Part shown: positions 43,801 to 53,700 of the stretch, piece after piece
Position numbering within the stretch: the first letter of the stretch is position 1
How the letters are laid out: the number at the start of each line of letters is the position of its first letter
Assembly: GCA_039029355.1 (NCBI GenBank)
Contig: JBCCGI010000021.1
Coordinates: forward strand, 46,504-110,503
Source of the DNA: JBCCGI01 sp039029355
GTDB lineage: Bacteria; Planctomycetota; UBA1135; GCA-002686595
Length of the DNA stretch: 64,000 nucleotides
Direction: 5' to 3'
The notes under the pieces: generated by a model
Databases searched by the model: none
Told to the model about the DNA's origin: nothing
What the model saw: the letters and a program-made list of their open reading frames with translations, nothing else
Made by a program: the position numbers and the translations under genes

Positions 43801-45459
43801 ATGGACCCCACGCCCGAGCCGCGCGCCGAGCGCAACCTCGTCGACGTCCTGGCCGCGCTCTCGCGCGGCGAGACGCGCTACGACCAGGAGGGCGAGATCG
43901 CCCGCGGCGGCATGGGCTCGATCCACCGCGTCTGGGACCGCGACCTGCGCCGGCCGCTGGCGATGAAGGTGTTCCTCGGGGACGTGGAAGCGGCCCGCGC
44001 CGCGTCCCGGGACTCCAGCGTCGATGCGCGCGTCGCACGCTTCGTCGAGGAGGCGCAGATCACCGGCCAGCTCGACCACCCGGGCATCGTCCCGGTGCAT
44101 GAGATCGGTCTCGACGAGACGGGGCAGCTCTTCTTCACCATGCGCCTCGTCCAGGGGCACACCCTGGGAGAGGTCTTCGAGCTGGCGCGCGAGGGCAAGG
44201 ACGGCTGGTCCTCGACGCGCGTGCTGCGCACGCTGGTGCGGGTCTGCGAGGCCGTCGCCTACGCCCACTCGCGGGGCGTCGTGCACCGCGACCTGAAGCC
44301 CGCGAACATCATGGTCGGGCAGTTCGGCGAGGTGTATGTGATGGACTGGGGGCTCGCCAAGCTGGTCGATGGCGAGGAGCGCCCGACCGAGCGGAGCGAG
44401 GAAGCTCCCAAGGCGCCGAGGGTCCCCATGCCTTCGATCCGCTCCGACCGCGTCGAGCAGGCGTCGGCCACGCCCGAGTCCTACCTGCTGACGGTGGAAG
44501 GCAACGTGCTGGGAACGCCCTCGTACATGCCGCCGGAGCAGGCCCTGGGCAGGCTCCAGGACCTGGGGCCGCGCAGCGACGTCTACGCCTTGGGCGCGAT
44601 CCTCTACGAGTTCCTCAGCGGACAGGCGCCCTACGCACCGGAGGGCGCGGAGGTCACCGCGCACCGGATCCTCGAGTCCCTACTGGAGGGTCCGCCCCGC
44701 CCGCTCTCCGAACTGTGCCCCGATGCGCCGCCCGAGCTGCGCGGCATCTGCGAGCGCGCCATGGCCCGCGAAGCCGAGGACCGCTACGCCGATTCGCTCG
44801 GCTTAGCCGAGGCCCTGAGCGCCTTCTTCGAGCGCCCGGTAAACCAGGCCCGCAGCGGCCTGCAGCGCTCGCGTCTGGTCACGGGGCTGCGCTGGCTCTT
44901 GGGCCTGGCTTTCTGGTTCCTGGCCGTGGTGCTCGTCGGCGTCTGCATCCTGGTGCCCCTCGCTGGCGACAGCCCGCTCTCGGTGAGCCTGCCGATCGCC
45001 TTCGATATCGAGGAGCCCAGCTTCGAGCTGGGCAGCGACCACCCCTGGGTCGAGGAGACGACCATCGTCGAGACCCGCGGCAACCTGCTCATGCTCAGCC
45101 GCCACCCGGGCGCGCGGCTGGCCATCGTCGGCGTGGTCGCCGTCACGGTCCTGTTCCTGATGTACTTCATCCAGCAGGTGCGGCGCATCCTGCGCAACGT
45201 GCGGCGCGGCGAGCCCTTCGCCCCGGACAACATGCGGTGCATGCGCCGCATGGGCATCGCCCTCCTGGCGGTCGGCCTGTTGCGCATGATCGGCGGCCCG
45301 CTGATGGGCGCGTTCGCCGAGGGCTATCTGGAAATCAGCGGCCTGCGCGTCCGCAGCTCGTACGAGCTGTCGATGATGGAGTTCGTCGGCGGCGCGATGA
45401 TCCTCATCCTGGCCGAGGTCTTCCGCGTGGGCGCAGAGCTCGAGCGCCGGGAGGAGTAG
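43801..45459 (+). CDS. Ser/Thr protein kinase fused to a DUF2975-like membrane domain
   Basis: 552 aa. Kinase 28-345: GEIARGGMGSIHRV, K56, HRDLKPANIMVG (D164), DWG at 182-184 and YMPPEQALG with P in place of A in APE. Residues 360-552 carry four membrane helices (about 363-388, 440-457, 485-505, 525-545) with RNVRRGEPFAPDNMRCMRRM between helices 2 and 3 and ILILAEVFRVGAELERRE at the end. These are the DUF2975 landmarks (G-x-P-F..N...R.R.IG and L..VF..G..L). DUF2975 proteins are usually small and stand next to a short HTH protein; a kinase in the same chain is unusual. The outside loops may sense envelope state. Confidence 0.85.
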   Translation: MDPTPEPRAERNLVDVLAALSRGETRYDQEGEIARGGMGSIHRVWDRDLRRPLAMKVFLGDVEAARAASRDSSVDARVARFVEEAQITGQLDHPGIVPVHEIGLDETGQLFFTMRLVQGHTLGEVFELAREGKDGWSSTRVLRTLVRVCEAVAYAHSRGVVHRDLKPANIMVGQFGEVYVMDWGLAKLVDGEERPTERSEEAPKAPRVPMPSIRSDRVEQASATPESYLLTVEGNVLGTPSYMPPEQALGRLQDLGPRSDVYALGAILYEFLSGQAPYAPEGAEVTAHRILESLLEGPPRPLSELCPDAPPELRGICERAMAREAEDRYADSLGLAEALSAFFERPVNQARSGLQRSRLVTGLRWLLGLAFWFLAVVLVGVCILVPLAGDSPLSVSLPIAFDIEEPSFELGSDHPWVEETTIVETRGNLLMLSRHPGARLAIVGVVAVTVLFLMYFIQQVRRILRNVRRGEPFAPDNMRCMRRMGIALLAVGLLRMIGGPLMGAFAEGYLEISGLRVRSSYELSMMEFVGGAMILILAEVFRVGAELERREE

Positions 45460-45570
45460 CGGCCTCCAGCGTCGCGTCCGTTTTCGAGCGAAACCCTGAG
45501 TCCCGGCGGGCGCCGGCTCGCTCTCTACGGTCCAGCGTCGCCGGAGCTCCGCTCCCGCGGGAGACCCCCG

Positions 45571-46917
45571 ATGAAGAACGCAAGGACCTCAACCAGCGCC
45601 CCGCTTCGCCTCCTCCTCGTCGCGGGCCTCGCGCTCTCCGGATCGGCCGGGATCGCGCGCCCCGTCCCCTCGGTCGGCGGCGACGAGGAGCTCTTTGAGC
45701 AGACCTTCGACGCCCACTGGGAGCGACTCCGCGACGACTACCCGTACTTCGAGCTCTACGGGGTCGACTGGGACGCGGAGCGCGCCGAGCACCGCCCGCG
45801 CGCGGTCGCGGCGGCGGACGCGACCGAGTTCGCCTGGGAGCTGGCGCGCCTCTTCGCGGCGCTGCCGGACCCGCACGTCTCGTTCATCCCCTCGATCGAC
45901 ACCATCGGGGGCCGGTGGTCCTATCCCGACGTCGACACCAAACGCGTCGAGCGCCGCACGCTCGCGATCGCGTGGCCCGCGGGCACCGAGCCGGCCCCGC
46001 CGCCGGCGTTCGCCGCCGATCCCCACGCCTATCCCGAGATCGTGCAGGTCCAGGGCCTGCCGCTCGCGGGCACGGCCGAGATCCTGGCGGCGGGCCCCCT
46101 CGGCAGCCCGCTCTCGCTGCGCCTGCGCTGGCCCGACGGGAGCGAGACCGACCACGTCGTGCGCCGCCCCGACGAGTCGAACCTGCCCCCTCCCGAGAAG
46201 CACTTCGGCGAGCGCTGGCTGGTGACCGGCCGCGTCGGCTCGGTCGGCTACCTGCGGGTCAGGACCTTCGACCCCAAGCTCGCGACGCTGGGCCCGGACG
46301 GCAAGATGACCACGATGCTGCGCGCGGCCCTCGCGGAGCTGAAGGACACCTCCGGCCTCATCCTCGACCTGCGGGGCAACGGCGGCGGTCTGGTCGCCGC
46401 GTCGGACCCGTTCCTGGGCAACCTCGTGACGCGTACGCAGCGCTATCGCTGGGGCAACTCCGGCGGCAAGGCGCGCGTCATCCGCCCGCGCACCCCGCGC
46501 TACCGGGGCGACGTGGTGGCGCTGGTGGACGGACGCAGCGCCAGCGGCGGCGAGTGGGCGGCGCGCATCCTGCGCGACGCGGGCCGGGCGACGGTGATCG
46601 GCGAGCGCACGGCCGGCGCCGAAGCCGCGGTGAAGCGGTCCGAGGGCCCCGACGGCTCGGTCGTTACCTTCAGCGCGTGGCCGATGGCCGAGCCGGGCGC
46701 GCGGTCGTTCCAGGAGGTCGGTATCGAGCTGGACCACGCCCTGCCGCTGACCGTCGCCGACGTGCGCGCGCTGGGCTTCGAAGCGGCCCGCGCGCGGGTG
46801 GAGCGCGCTCGGCTGAAGAAGGCGCTCGAGGTGCTCGGCGCCCCGGCGGACGGGTTGGAGTCGCTGCTCGTGCTCGCGTCCGACCCCGCCGAAGCGACGC
46901 CGGACGCGGAGGACTAG
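45571..46917 (+). CDS. Exported S41-family peptidase
   Basis: 448 aa with signal peptide. An N-terminal helical domain (FEQTFDAHWERLRDDYPYFE) is followed by a PDZ-like segment (YPEIVQVQGLPLAGTAEILA) and the S41 core: GLILDLRGNGGGLVAASDPF, then VALVDGRSASGGEWAARILR, where the serine of SASGGE is the nucleophile; ATVIGERTAGAEAAVKRSEG holds the region of the catalytic base. Tail-specific or TRI-type peptidases of this clan degrade proteins and peptides outside the cytoplasm. It is unrelated at the sequence level to the larger S41 protein except for these motifs. Convergent with the FG-GAP gene (7 nt). Confidence 0.85.
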   Translation: MKNARTSTSAPLRLLLVAGLALSGSAGIARPVPSVGGDEELFEQTFDAHWERLRDDYPYFELYGVDWDAERAEHRPRAVAAADATEFAWELARLFAALPDPHVSFIPSIDTIGGRWSYPDVDTKRVERRTLAIAWPAGTEPAPPPAFAADPHAYPEIVQVQGLPLAGTAEILAAGPLGSPLSLRLRWPDGSETDHVVRRPDESNLPPPEKHFGERWLVTGRVGSVGYLRVRTFDPKLATLGPDGKMTTMLRAALAELKDTSGLILDLRGNGGGLVAASDPFLGNLVTRTQRYRWGNSGGKARVIRPRTPRYRGDVVALVDGRSASGGEWAARILRDAGRATVIGERTAGAEAAVKRSEGPDGSVVTFSAWPMAEPGARSFQEVGIELDHALPLTVADVRALGFEAARARVERARLKKALEVLGAPADGLESLLVLASDPAEATPDAED

Positions 46918-46924
46918 CCCAGGG

Positions 46925-48544
46925 TCACGGCAGGAGCGTCGCGCGCATCGCCTCGGTGAGCCCGAGGGTCACGCCCAGCGTGCCGTCGGGGTCGCGCATC
47001 AGCGCCTGGAAGAAGAACGCGGTGCCGGCGAGCGAGGGCACGTCGGGGAAGCCCAGCGCGAACTCGGCCGTGGTGCCCGGGCCCAGCCAGAGCTCGGGGC
47101 CGAGCACGAGGAGCGGGTTCGGGCTGGAGAGGTCGACCAGGAGCTCGCCGAGCGCTCCCGGCCCCGCCATCCCCCAGTCCGGCAGCAGCGCTCCGCAGGG
47201 GAAGGTCGGCAGCGGGGCGCCCGAAACAACCAGGAAGGCCCCCGAGCCCACCGGCTGCGTGCCGAGCGGGTTCGCGACCCCCAGCGTCCAAACCGCACCG
47301 ACCGCGGGCGGCCCGCCGATGTGCCGCAGCGACCCGCCGGGGTTGACGCCGCAGCCGAAGAGCTCGACCGAGGTGAGGTCGAACACGTACGCCGAGCCGT
47401 TGCCCGACACGACGACGTCGTCGCGCGGAGCGCCGACCACGCCGCGCCCGGCGTCGGCCGCCACCGCAAAGCCCAGCCAATCGCCCGCGCTCTGGCCCGA
47501 GGCCTCCAGCTTGGAGGTCTGCGTCCACGCCCCGCCGGAGCGCTGGAAGACATAAGCCGTGCCCGAGGCGGCGCCGAAGTCGTCGTCCTCGTAGGCGCCG
47601 ACGAGCGCGAGGTCGCCGGCCAGCGCCACGTCGAAGCCGAGGCGGTCGCCGGCGGCCAGGTCGGCCGGCGTCAGCTGCGCCGCCTCGCTCCACACGCCAC
47701 CCGAGAGCTCGAACGCGTAGGCCGCGCCGGACGTGGCTCCGGCGAGGTCCGCAGCCTGCGCGCCGACCACGATGCGATCGCCGTCGAGCCCGACCGAGGT
47801 GCCGAAGCCGGCGTTCTCGGCCGCGTCGCTGGCCACCAGCTTCTGCGCCTCCTGCCACACGCCGCCGACGCGGTCAAAGACGTAGGCCGCGCCCGAGGAC
47901 GCACCCGCGCCGTCCTCGCCGAGGGCGCCGACCGCCAGCCGGTCGCCGGCGAGCGCGACCGCGCCGCCGAACTGGTCGCCGGGCTGGCCGTCGGCGGCGG
48001 TGAGCTTGGCGGTCTGCACCCAGCTCCCGGCCTGCAGCTCGAACACGAAAACCGCGCCCGCGTTCGCGCCGGCGTCGTCGTCGAAGGCCGCGCCGACGGC
48101 GATGCGATCGCCGTCGAGGTCGACGTCGACCCCGAACGAGACCGCGGGTTCGGCCACCGAGAGCACCGCGGTCTCCACCCACGACGTGCCCTGCAGCTCG
48201 AAGACGTAGGCGGCGTCCTGGCCGGAGCCGACGACCGCGCGGTCGCCGTCGATCGCGACGTCGATCCCGAAGAGCCCCAGGGGCTGCGCGTCGCTCGCCG
48301 CGAGGCGCGCGGTCTCGAGCCACTCGGAGCCGAGCTCATCGAAGACGTAGGCCGCGCCGCGCTCGCCGTCCTCGTAGGGCGCGCCGGCCAGGGCGCGGCC
48401 GCCCGAAAGCGCGACCGATCTCCCGAGGTTGGATCCGGCCGGCAGGTCGGAGGTCAGTCGGTCGAGCTGGAGCTGGGCGGAGGCCGAGCCGGCGAGGGCG
48501 AGGGCCGTGACGAGGGTGAGCGGGCGAGCGATCCCGTGCTGCAT
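46925..48544 (-). CDS. Secreted FG-GAP repeat protein with lineage-type C-terminal domain
   Basis: 539 aa with signal peptide (MQHGIARPLTLVTALALAGSASA). About seven repeats of 45-55 aa with the pattern FG-x-D/S-VA-L-x-GDR-x-x-VGA...G-x-AYVF, for example FGGAVALAGDRLAVGALGED, form a beta-propeller like integrin alpha. Residues about 395-539 (ELFGCGVNPGGSLRHIGGPP to LTEAMRATLLP) form a separate domain that I recall from many secreted proteins of one planctomycete group, possibly for surface attachment. AGGAG lies about 6 nt before the ATG at 48544, which is preferred over 48574. Confidence 0.85.
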   Translation of the reverse strand: MQHGIARPLTLVTALALAGSASAQLQLDRLTSDLPAGSNLGRSVALSGGRALAGAPYEDGERGAAYVFDELGSEWLETARLAASDAQPLGLFGIDVAIDGDRAVVGSGQDAAYVFELQGTSWVETAVLSVAEPAVSFGVDVDLDGDRIAVGAAFDDDAGANAGAVFVFELQAGSWVQTAKLTAADGQPGDQFGGAVALAGDRLAVGALGEDGAGASSGAAYVFDRVGGVWQEAQKLVASDAAENAGFGTSVGLDGDRIVVGAQAADLAGATSGAAYAFELSGGVWSEAAQLTPADLAAGDRLGFDVALAGDLALVGAYEDDDFGAASGTAYVFQRSGGAWTQTSKLEASGQSAGDWLGFAVAADAGRGVVGAPRDDVVVSGNGSAYVFDLTSVELFGCGVNPGGSLRHIGGPPAVGAVWTLGVANPLGTQPVGSGAFLVVSGAPLPTFPCGALLPDWGMAGPGALGELLVDLSSPNPLLVLGPELWLGPGTTAEFALGFPDVPSLAGTAFFFQALMRDPDGTLGVTLGLTEAMRATLLP

Positions 48545-48673
48545 GGCTTCTCCTGGGCTGAGGGGACGCCCCATCGTAGCCGGCCCTAATCCGGGCGGGG
48601 GCCGCGGCTTGCGCCGGGCGGAGGGCGGGAATCCCCGCCCGCGGAGCGGAAAGTCCGGGTTCGCCTCTGGCCT

Positions 48674-48694
48674 TTTTTGACGAAGCGTCGAAAA
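48674..48694. promoter_or_regulatory. Candidate TetR operator at the regulator gene
   Basis: A dyad of GACG-AAG-CGTC flanked by T-tract and A-tract (TTTT...AAAA) ends at the first base of the TetR-type ATG. The same GACG-N3-CGTC core occurs twice at the start of the efflux operon, which suggests autoregulation. Confidence 0.6.
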
Positions 48695-49443
48695 TGAGCC
48701 CCAGCATGGCCCCGCTGACCCGCAAGCAGCGCGAGATCGCCGACCGCGAGCTCCTCATCCTGGAGGTGGCGCGCGGGATGATGGTCGAGCGCGGGTACCT
48801 CGGGCTCACGATGGACCGCATCGCGGGCGCGACCGAGTACTCCAAGGGCACCATCTACCAGCACTTCTCGTGCAAGGAGGAGGTGCTCGCCGCGCTCGCG
48901 TGCGAGTCGGCCCAGATCCGCACCAGCCTGTTCGAGCGCGCCGCCACTTTCCCCGGCCGAGCGCGCGAGCGGATGGCCGCGGTCGGCGTCGCCGACTTCC
49001 TCTTCGTGCGCCTCTACCCTCAGCACTTCGCGATCGAGCGCATCTGCGATACCGCCTCGATGCGCGACAAAATCCCCGAAAAGCGTCTCTCTCGGCTGGA
49101 GAGCTGCGAAGACGGATGCAAGAGCGTCGTGCTGGGCTTGGCCCGCGACGCGATGGCCCAGGGGGACCTCGGCGCCGAAGACCCGAGCGTCGCCGGACAG
49201 GTGGTCTTCGGGCTCTGGTCGATGGCCTACGGGGCCAACCTGATCAGCACCAGCCCCGGCGTCGACCTCGAGACCAAGATGGGCATCGCCGAGCCCTGGG
49301 ACGTGCTCTTCCGCAACTACAACGCGCTCCTCGACGGCTACGGCTGGAAGCCGCTGGCCGGGGAGTGGGACTACGCCGCGACCCTCGAACGCATCTACGC
49401 CGAGGTCTTTCCCGATGAGATCCGCCGCCTCGCTGACCGCTGA
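48694..49443 (+). CDS. TetR/AcrR-family regulator of the efflux operon
   Basis: 249 aa. The N-terminal helix-turn-helix is LTMDRIAGATEYSKGTIYQH-F, the TetR signature, preceded by ILEVARGMMVERGYLG. The C-terminal ligand domain is not recognised in detail. Starts at 48694 and 48706 are both possible; neither has a clear ribosome site. A dyad overlaps the start, and two copies of it lie in the 40-nt gap before the membrane-fusion gene. Likely role: repressor of itself and of the MFP-RND genes, released by a pump substrate. Confidence 0.9.
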   Translation: MSPSMAPLTRKQREIADRELLILEVARGMMVERGYLGLTMDRIAGATEYSKGTIYQHFSCKEEVLAALACESAQIRTSLFERAATFPGRARERMAAVGVADFLFVRLYPQHFAIERICDTASMRDKIPEKRLSRLESCEDGCKSVVLGLARDAMAQGDLGAEDPSVAGQVVFGLWSMAYGANLISTSPGVDLETKMGIAEPWDVLFRNYNALLDGYGWKPLAGEWDYAATLERIYAEVFPDEIRRLADR

Positions 49444-49463
49444 GCGCCCTTCTTTTGCTCCAA

Positions 49464-49497
49464 AATTGACGCTCCGTCATTTCATGACGAAACGTCT
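49464..49497. promoter_or_regulatory. Two candidate TetR operators at the efflux operon start
   Basis: TGACG-CTC-CGTCA (49467-49479) is a perfect 5+5 dyad; TGACGAAACGTCT (49485-49497) repeats the GACG-N3-CGTC core and overlaps the ATG at 49484. Centres lie 18 bp apart. Binding there would block both the promoter and the start codon. Confidence 0.6.
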
Positions 49498-50764
49498 CCT
49501 CTGGCTGCTGCTGCCGGCTGCCGGGGCCGGCGCGGTGTGGCTGGTCCCGGCGGCCGGCTCCCCCGGCGCCTCGACCTCGGTCGGCGCAGAGGCGGGCGCG
49601 CCGGGCCCGCGCCCGCTGCCAGCGGCGGGCTACGTCGTGCCCGCGACCGAGGGCTGGGAGCTGGAGCGCACCTACTCCGGCATCGTCCGGCCCGGGCGCG
49701 CGGTCGAGCTGGCCTTCGAGGTGCCCGGCCGCCTCGCCGCGGTCCTGGCGGACGAGGGCGACCCGGTCGAGGCCGGGGCCGAGCTCGGCCGGCTCGAGGG
49801 CGCGCGCCCCGCCGCCCGCCTCGCGGCCATCGATGCGCGCCTCGACGCCGAGCGGGCCCGCCTGGCGGAGCTCGTCGCCGGCCCGCGCGAGGAGCGCATC
49901 GCCGCGGCCGGGGCGCGCGTGCGCGAGCTCGAGAGCGAGCTGGCCCTGGCGCGCCTGCGCCTGGAGCGCCGCGAGGAGCTGGTGCGCACCGACGCCATCG
50001 CGAGCGAGGACCGCGACGTCGCGCGGCGCGACGTCGACGCGACGGCAGCGCGGCTCGACGCGGCGCGCGAGGACCTGCGCGAGCTGGAGCGCGGCACGCG
50101 CGCCGAAGTCCTCGCGGCGCAGCGCGCGGCGATCGCGGTGCTCGAGGCGGAGCGCGTGGCGCTCGCGCTCGACCTCGAGGACAGCGTCCTGCGCGCGCCC
50201 TTTGCCGGCGTCGTCGCGCGGCGCGACCTGGACGAAGGCGCCTTCGTGCAGCCCGGCCAGACGCTGCTCAGGCTGGTCGAGAGCGAGCGCCCGGAGGCCA
50301 AGGTCGGCGTGCCTGCGCACGTCGCCGCGACGCTGCGCATCGGCGCGGAGCTCGCGCTCACCGCGGGCGGCCGGCCGCTGGTCGGCGCCGTGCAGAGCCT
50401 GCTCCCCGAGCTCGACGGTGCGACGCGCACGACCGGCGTGGTGATCGCGCTCCCCGCGGGCGCAGCCGCGCCCGGGGAGGCGGTGCAGCTCACGCTGCGC
50501 GAGCACTCCGACGCGAGCGGCCTGGCCGTGCCGGTCGGCGCGCTCCTGCGCGGCGAGCGCGGGCTGTGGACCGTCTATGCGCTCGCCCCGCTCGCAGCAG
50601 GCGGCGGCGACCTGCGCCGCGTCGAGCGCCGCGACGTCGAGGTGCTGCACGTCGCCGGCGACCGCGTGCTCGTCCGCGGCACGCTCGCCGCCGGCGAGCA
50701 CATCTTGGCCGAGGGCGTCCACCGCGTCGCCCCGCAGCAAACCGTCCAGCTCCTCGCGGAGTAG
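49484..50764 (+). CDS. RND efflux periplasmic adaptor (membrane fusion protein)
   Basis: 426 aa. Signal/anchor KRLLWLLLPAAGAGAVWLVP, then barrel-sandwich halves (RPGRAVELAFEVPGRLAAVL and VLRAPFAGVVARRDLDEGAF) around a long coiled-coil hairpin (about 115-225, rich in Ala, Arg, Glu, Leu). The beta-barrel and membrane-proximal domain follow. HlyD/AcrA adaptors bridge the inner-membrane RND pump and an outer-membrane channel. The ATG at 49484 is chosen because it begins the signal helix and lies just after the operator; the frame extends 23 codons upstream. It is 6 nt before the pump gene. Confidence 0.92.
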   Translation: MTKRLLWLLLPAAGAGAVWLVPAAGSPGASTSVGAEAGAPGPRPLPAAGYVVPATEGWELERTYSGIVRPGRAVELAFEVPGRLAAVLADEGDPVEAGAELGRLEGARPAARLAAIDARLDAERARLAELVAGPREERIAAAGARVRELESELALARLRLERREELVRTDAIASEDRDVARRDVDATAARLDAAREDLRELERGTRAEVLAAQRAAIAVLEAERVALALDLEDSVLRAPFAGVVARRDLDEGAFVQPGQTLLRLVESERPEAKVGVPAHVAATLRIGAELALTAGGRPLVGAVQSLLPELDGATRTTGVVIALPAGAAAPGEAVQLTLREHSDASGLAVPVGALLRGERGLWTVYALAPLAAGGGDLRRVERRDVEVLHVAGDRVLVRGTLAAGEHILAEGVHRVAPQQTVQLLAE

Positions 50765-50770
50765 CGCGCC

Positions 50771-53700
50771 ATGTCGACCCTCTTCTTCCGCCGACCCCGC
50801 CTGACCGTGCTCGTGCTCGCGCTGATCCTCGTCGCGGGCTTCTCCGCACTAGAGGTCCTGCCCCGCCGCGAGGACCCGGAGCTGACGAGCCGCAACGCGC
50901 TGGTCGTGACGCGCTTCCCCGGCGCCACGGCCGAGCGGGTCGAGCGCCTGGTGACCGAGAAGCTCGAGCAGGAGCTGTTCGAGGTCGAGGAGGTGAAGGA
51001 GCTCACCTCGACCTCGAGCGCGGGCGTCTCGGTCGTGTCGATCGAGCTGCGCGACGACGTGCTCGAGCCCGACGAGATCTGGTCGCGCGTGCGCGACCGC
51101 GTCGACGATGCGGCGCTCGCCTTTCCCGCCGGAGCCCTCGCACCCGCCTTCGAGCGGATGGAGATCACGGCCTGGACGATGCTGGCCGGCCTCGCGTGGC
51201 GGCGCGACGACCCCGCGCCGCTCGGGGTGCTCGGGCGGCTGGCCGACGAGCTGGAGGACCGGCTGCGCGCGCTGCCCGGCACCGAGGAGGCCGAGGTCTT
51301 CGGCGCGCCGGCCGAGGAGATCCGCGTCGAGATCGATCCCGCACGCCTCGCCGCGCTGGGGCTCTCGGCCGAGGCGCTCGCCGGCGAGCTCGCGGCGGCG
51401 GACTCCAAGGTCGCGGCCGGGCGCCTGCTGTCGGCGCAGAGCGACCTCCTGCTGGAGGTCGACGGCGAGCTCGACTCGGTCGCGCGCATCGCCGCGGTGC
51501 CGGTCCGCGCCGGCGCCGACGGCGCGCTGCTGCGTGTGGGCGACGTCGCGCGGGTCGAGCGCGGCGTCCGCGACCCAGCCGACGAGCTGGCGCTGATCTC
51601 CGGCTCGCCCGGCGTCGCGGTGGCGGCGCGGCTCCGCTCCGACGCGCGCGTCGACCGCGGGGCCGCGCGCGCGCGCGCCGAGGTCGAGGCCTTCGCCGCC
51701 GAGCTCGAAGGAGACGTCGAGGTCGCGCTGCTCTTCGACCAGAGTCGCTACACCGACGAGCGCCTGCGCGAGCTGCTGGCCAACCTCGGGCTCGGCACCG
51801 CGCTGGTCGTGCTGGTGCTGCTGATCGCGATGGGTTGGCGCTCGGCGCTGCTCGTGGGGAGCGCGCTCCCGCTCAGCGCGCTGATGGTGCTCGCCGGGAT
51901 GCGACTGCTCGGCGTGCCGATCCACCAGATGTCGGTCACCGGACTGATCATCGCCCTCGGCCTCCTGATCGACAACGCGATCGTGATGGTCGACGAGACG
52001 CGCCACCGACTGGCGGAGGCGAGCCACCCGGCCGAGGCCGTCGGGCGGGCGGTGCGCGCGCTGGCGGTGCCGCTCCTGGGCTCGACCCTGACCACGGTGC
52101 TCGCCTTCCTGCCGCTGGTCATCGCGCCCGGCCCGGTCGGCGAGTTCGTCGGCGCGATGTCGCTGTCGGTCGTGCTCGCGATCGTCTCGTCGTTCGCGCT
52201 CGCGCTGACGGTGCTCCCGGCCCTCACGGCGTGGCTCGAGCGGCTCGCGCCGGCCGAGCGCGGGCCGCGCTTTCTCCACCGCGGGATCCACAGCGCGCGC
52301 CTCGAGCGCGCCTGGCGCGCAGCGCTCGGGCTGCTCGTGCGGCGCCCCGCCCTGGGCGTCGCCGCCGGCGTCGCACTGCCGCTCGCCGGCTTCGTCGGCG
52401 GCAGCGGTCTGCAGGAGCAGTTCTTCCCGCCCGCCGGCCGTGACCAGGCCCAGGTCGAGCTGCGGCTGGGCGAGCTGGCCTCGATCGACAGCACCTACGC
52501 GACCGTCGAGCGCGCCTACGACGCGCTGCTCGCGCACCCGCGCGTCGCCGACGTGCACTGGTTCGTCGGCGGCAGCGCGCCGAAGTTCTACTACAACATG
52601 CTCGAGGCCGAGCGCGGCTCGGCGCGCTACGCGCAGGGCCTGATCCAGCTCGACGACAAGGAGGGCGCGACCGCCGTCCTGCGCGAGCTGCAGGACCTGC
52701 TCGACCGCTCGCTTCCGGGCGCACAGGTGCTGGTCAAGCAGCTGGAGCAGGGGCCGCCGTTCGAGGCGCCGATCGAGCTGCGCCTCGAGGGCGAGGACGT
52801 CGAGCTCCTACGCGAGCTCGGCGAGGAGCTGCGCGCCGAGCTCGCGGCGGTCGAGGGCGTGGTGCACACGCGCGCCACGCTCGGCGCCGAGCGGCCGAAG
52901 CTGCGCTTCGCGCCGGCGGACGAGGATCTGCGCCTGGCGGGGCTCGACCGGGTGGCGCTCGCGGACCGGCTGGCGGCCGCGCTCGACGGCGCGCTCGGCG
53001 GCTCGGTGGTCGAAGGCGACGAGGAGCTCCCGGTGCGCGTGCGCGTCGAGGACGACTCGCGCGCGACGCTCGACGCGATCGCCTCGCTCGAGCTCGCCGG
53101 CGCGGGCGGCTGGACGCCGCTGTCGGCACTCGGCGAGCTCACCCTGGCGCCGGAGCTCGGCTCGCTGCCCCACCGCAACGGCCGGCGCGTCAATACGGTG
53201 CAGGGCTTCCTCACGGCCGGCACGCTGCCGCAGGACGCGCTCGACACCGTCCGCGCGCGGATCGCCGAACGACGCGACGCGCTGCCGGCGGGGATCACGC
53301 TGGCCTTCGGCGGCGAGTCGGCCGAGCGCGACGAAGCGGTCGGCAACCTGGCCGCATCGGTCGGCGTGCTGCTGGTGCTGATGGTCGCCACGCTCGTGCT
53401 GTCCTTCCAGTCGTTCCGGCGCGCGGCGCTGATCGGGCTCGTCGGCGTGCTGGCGGTCGGGCTGTCGCTCGGCTCGCTGGCCTTCTTCGGACACCCCTTC
53501 GGCTTCATGGCGATCGTCGGGACGATGGGGCTGATCGGCATCGCGATCAACGACTCGATCGTGGTGCTCGCGGCGCTGGTCGCCGACCCGCGCGCCCGCG
53601 CGGGCGACCCGGCGGCGGTGGTCGACGTCGTGGTGCGCTCGACGCGCCACGTGCTGGCGACCACGGTCACGACGGTGGCGGGCTTCCTGCCGCTCTTGGC

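Noticed and set aside
43801..45459. DWG in the kinase as a sign of a dead kinase
   Set aside because: The metal-binding aspartate is kept, lysine and HRD are intact, and the other kinase in the window has the same DWG; this is a lineage habit.
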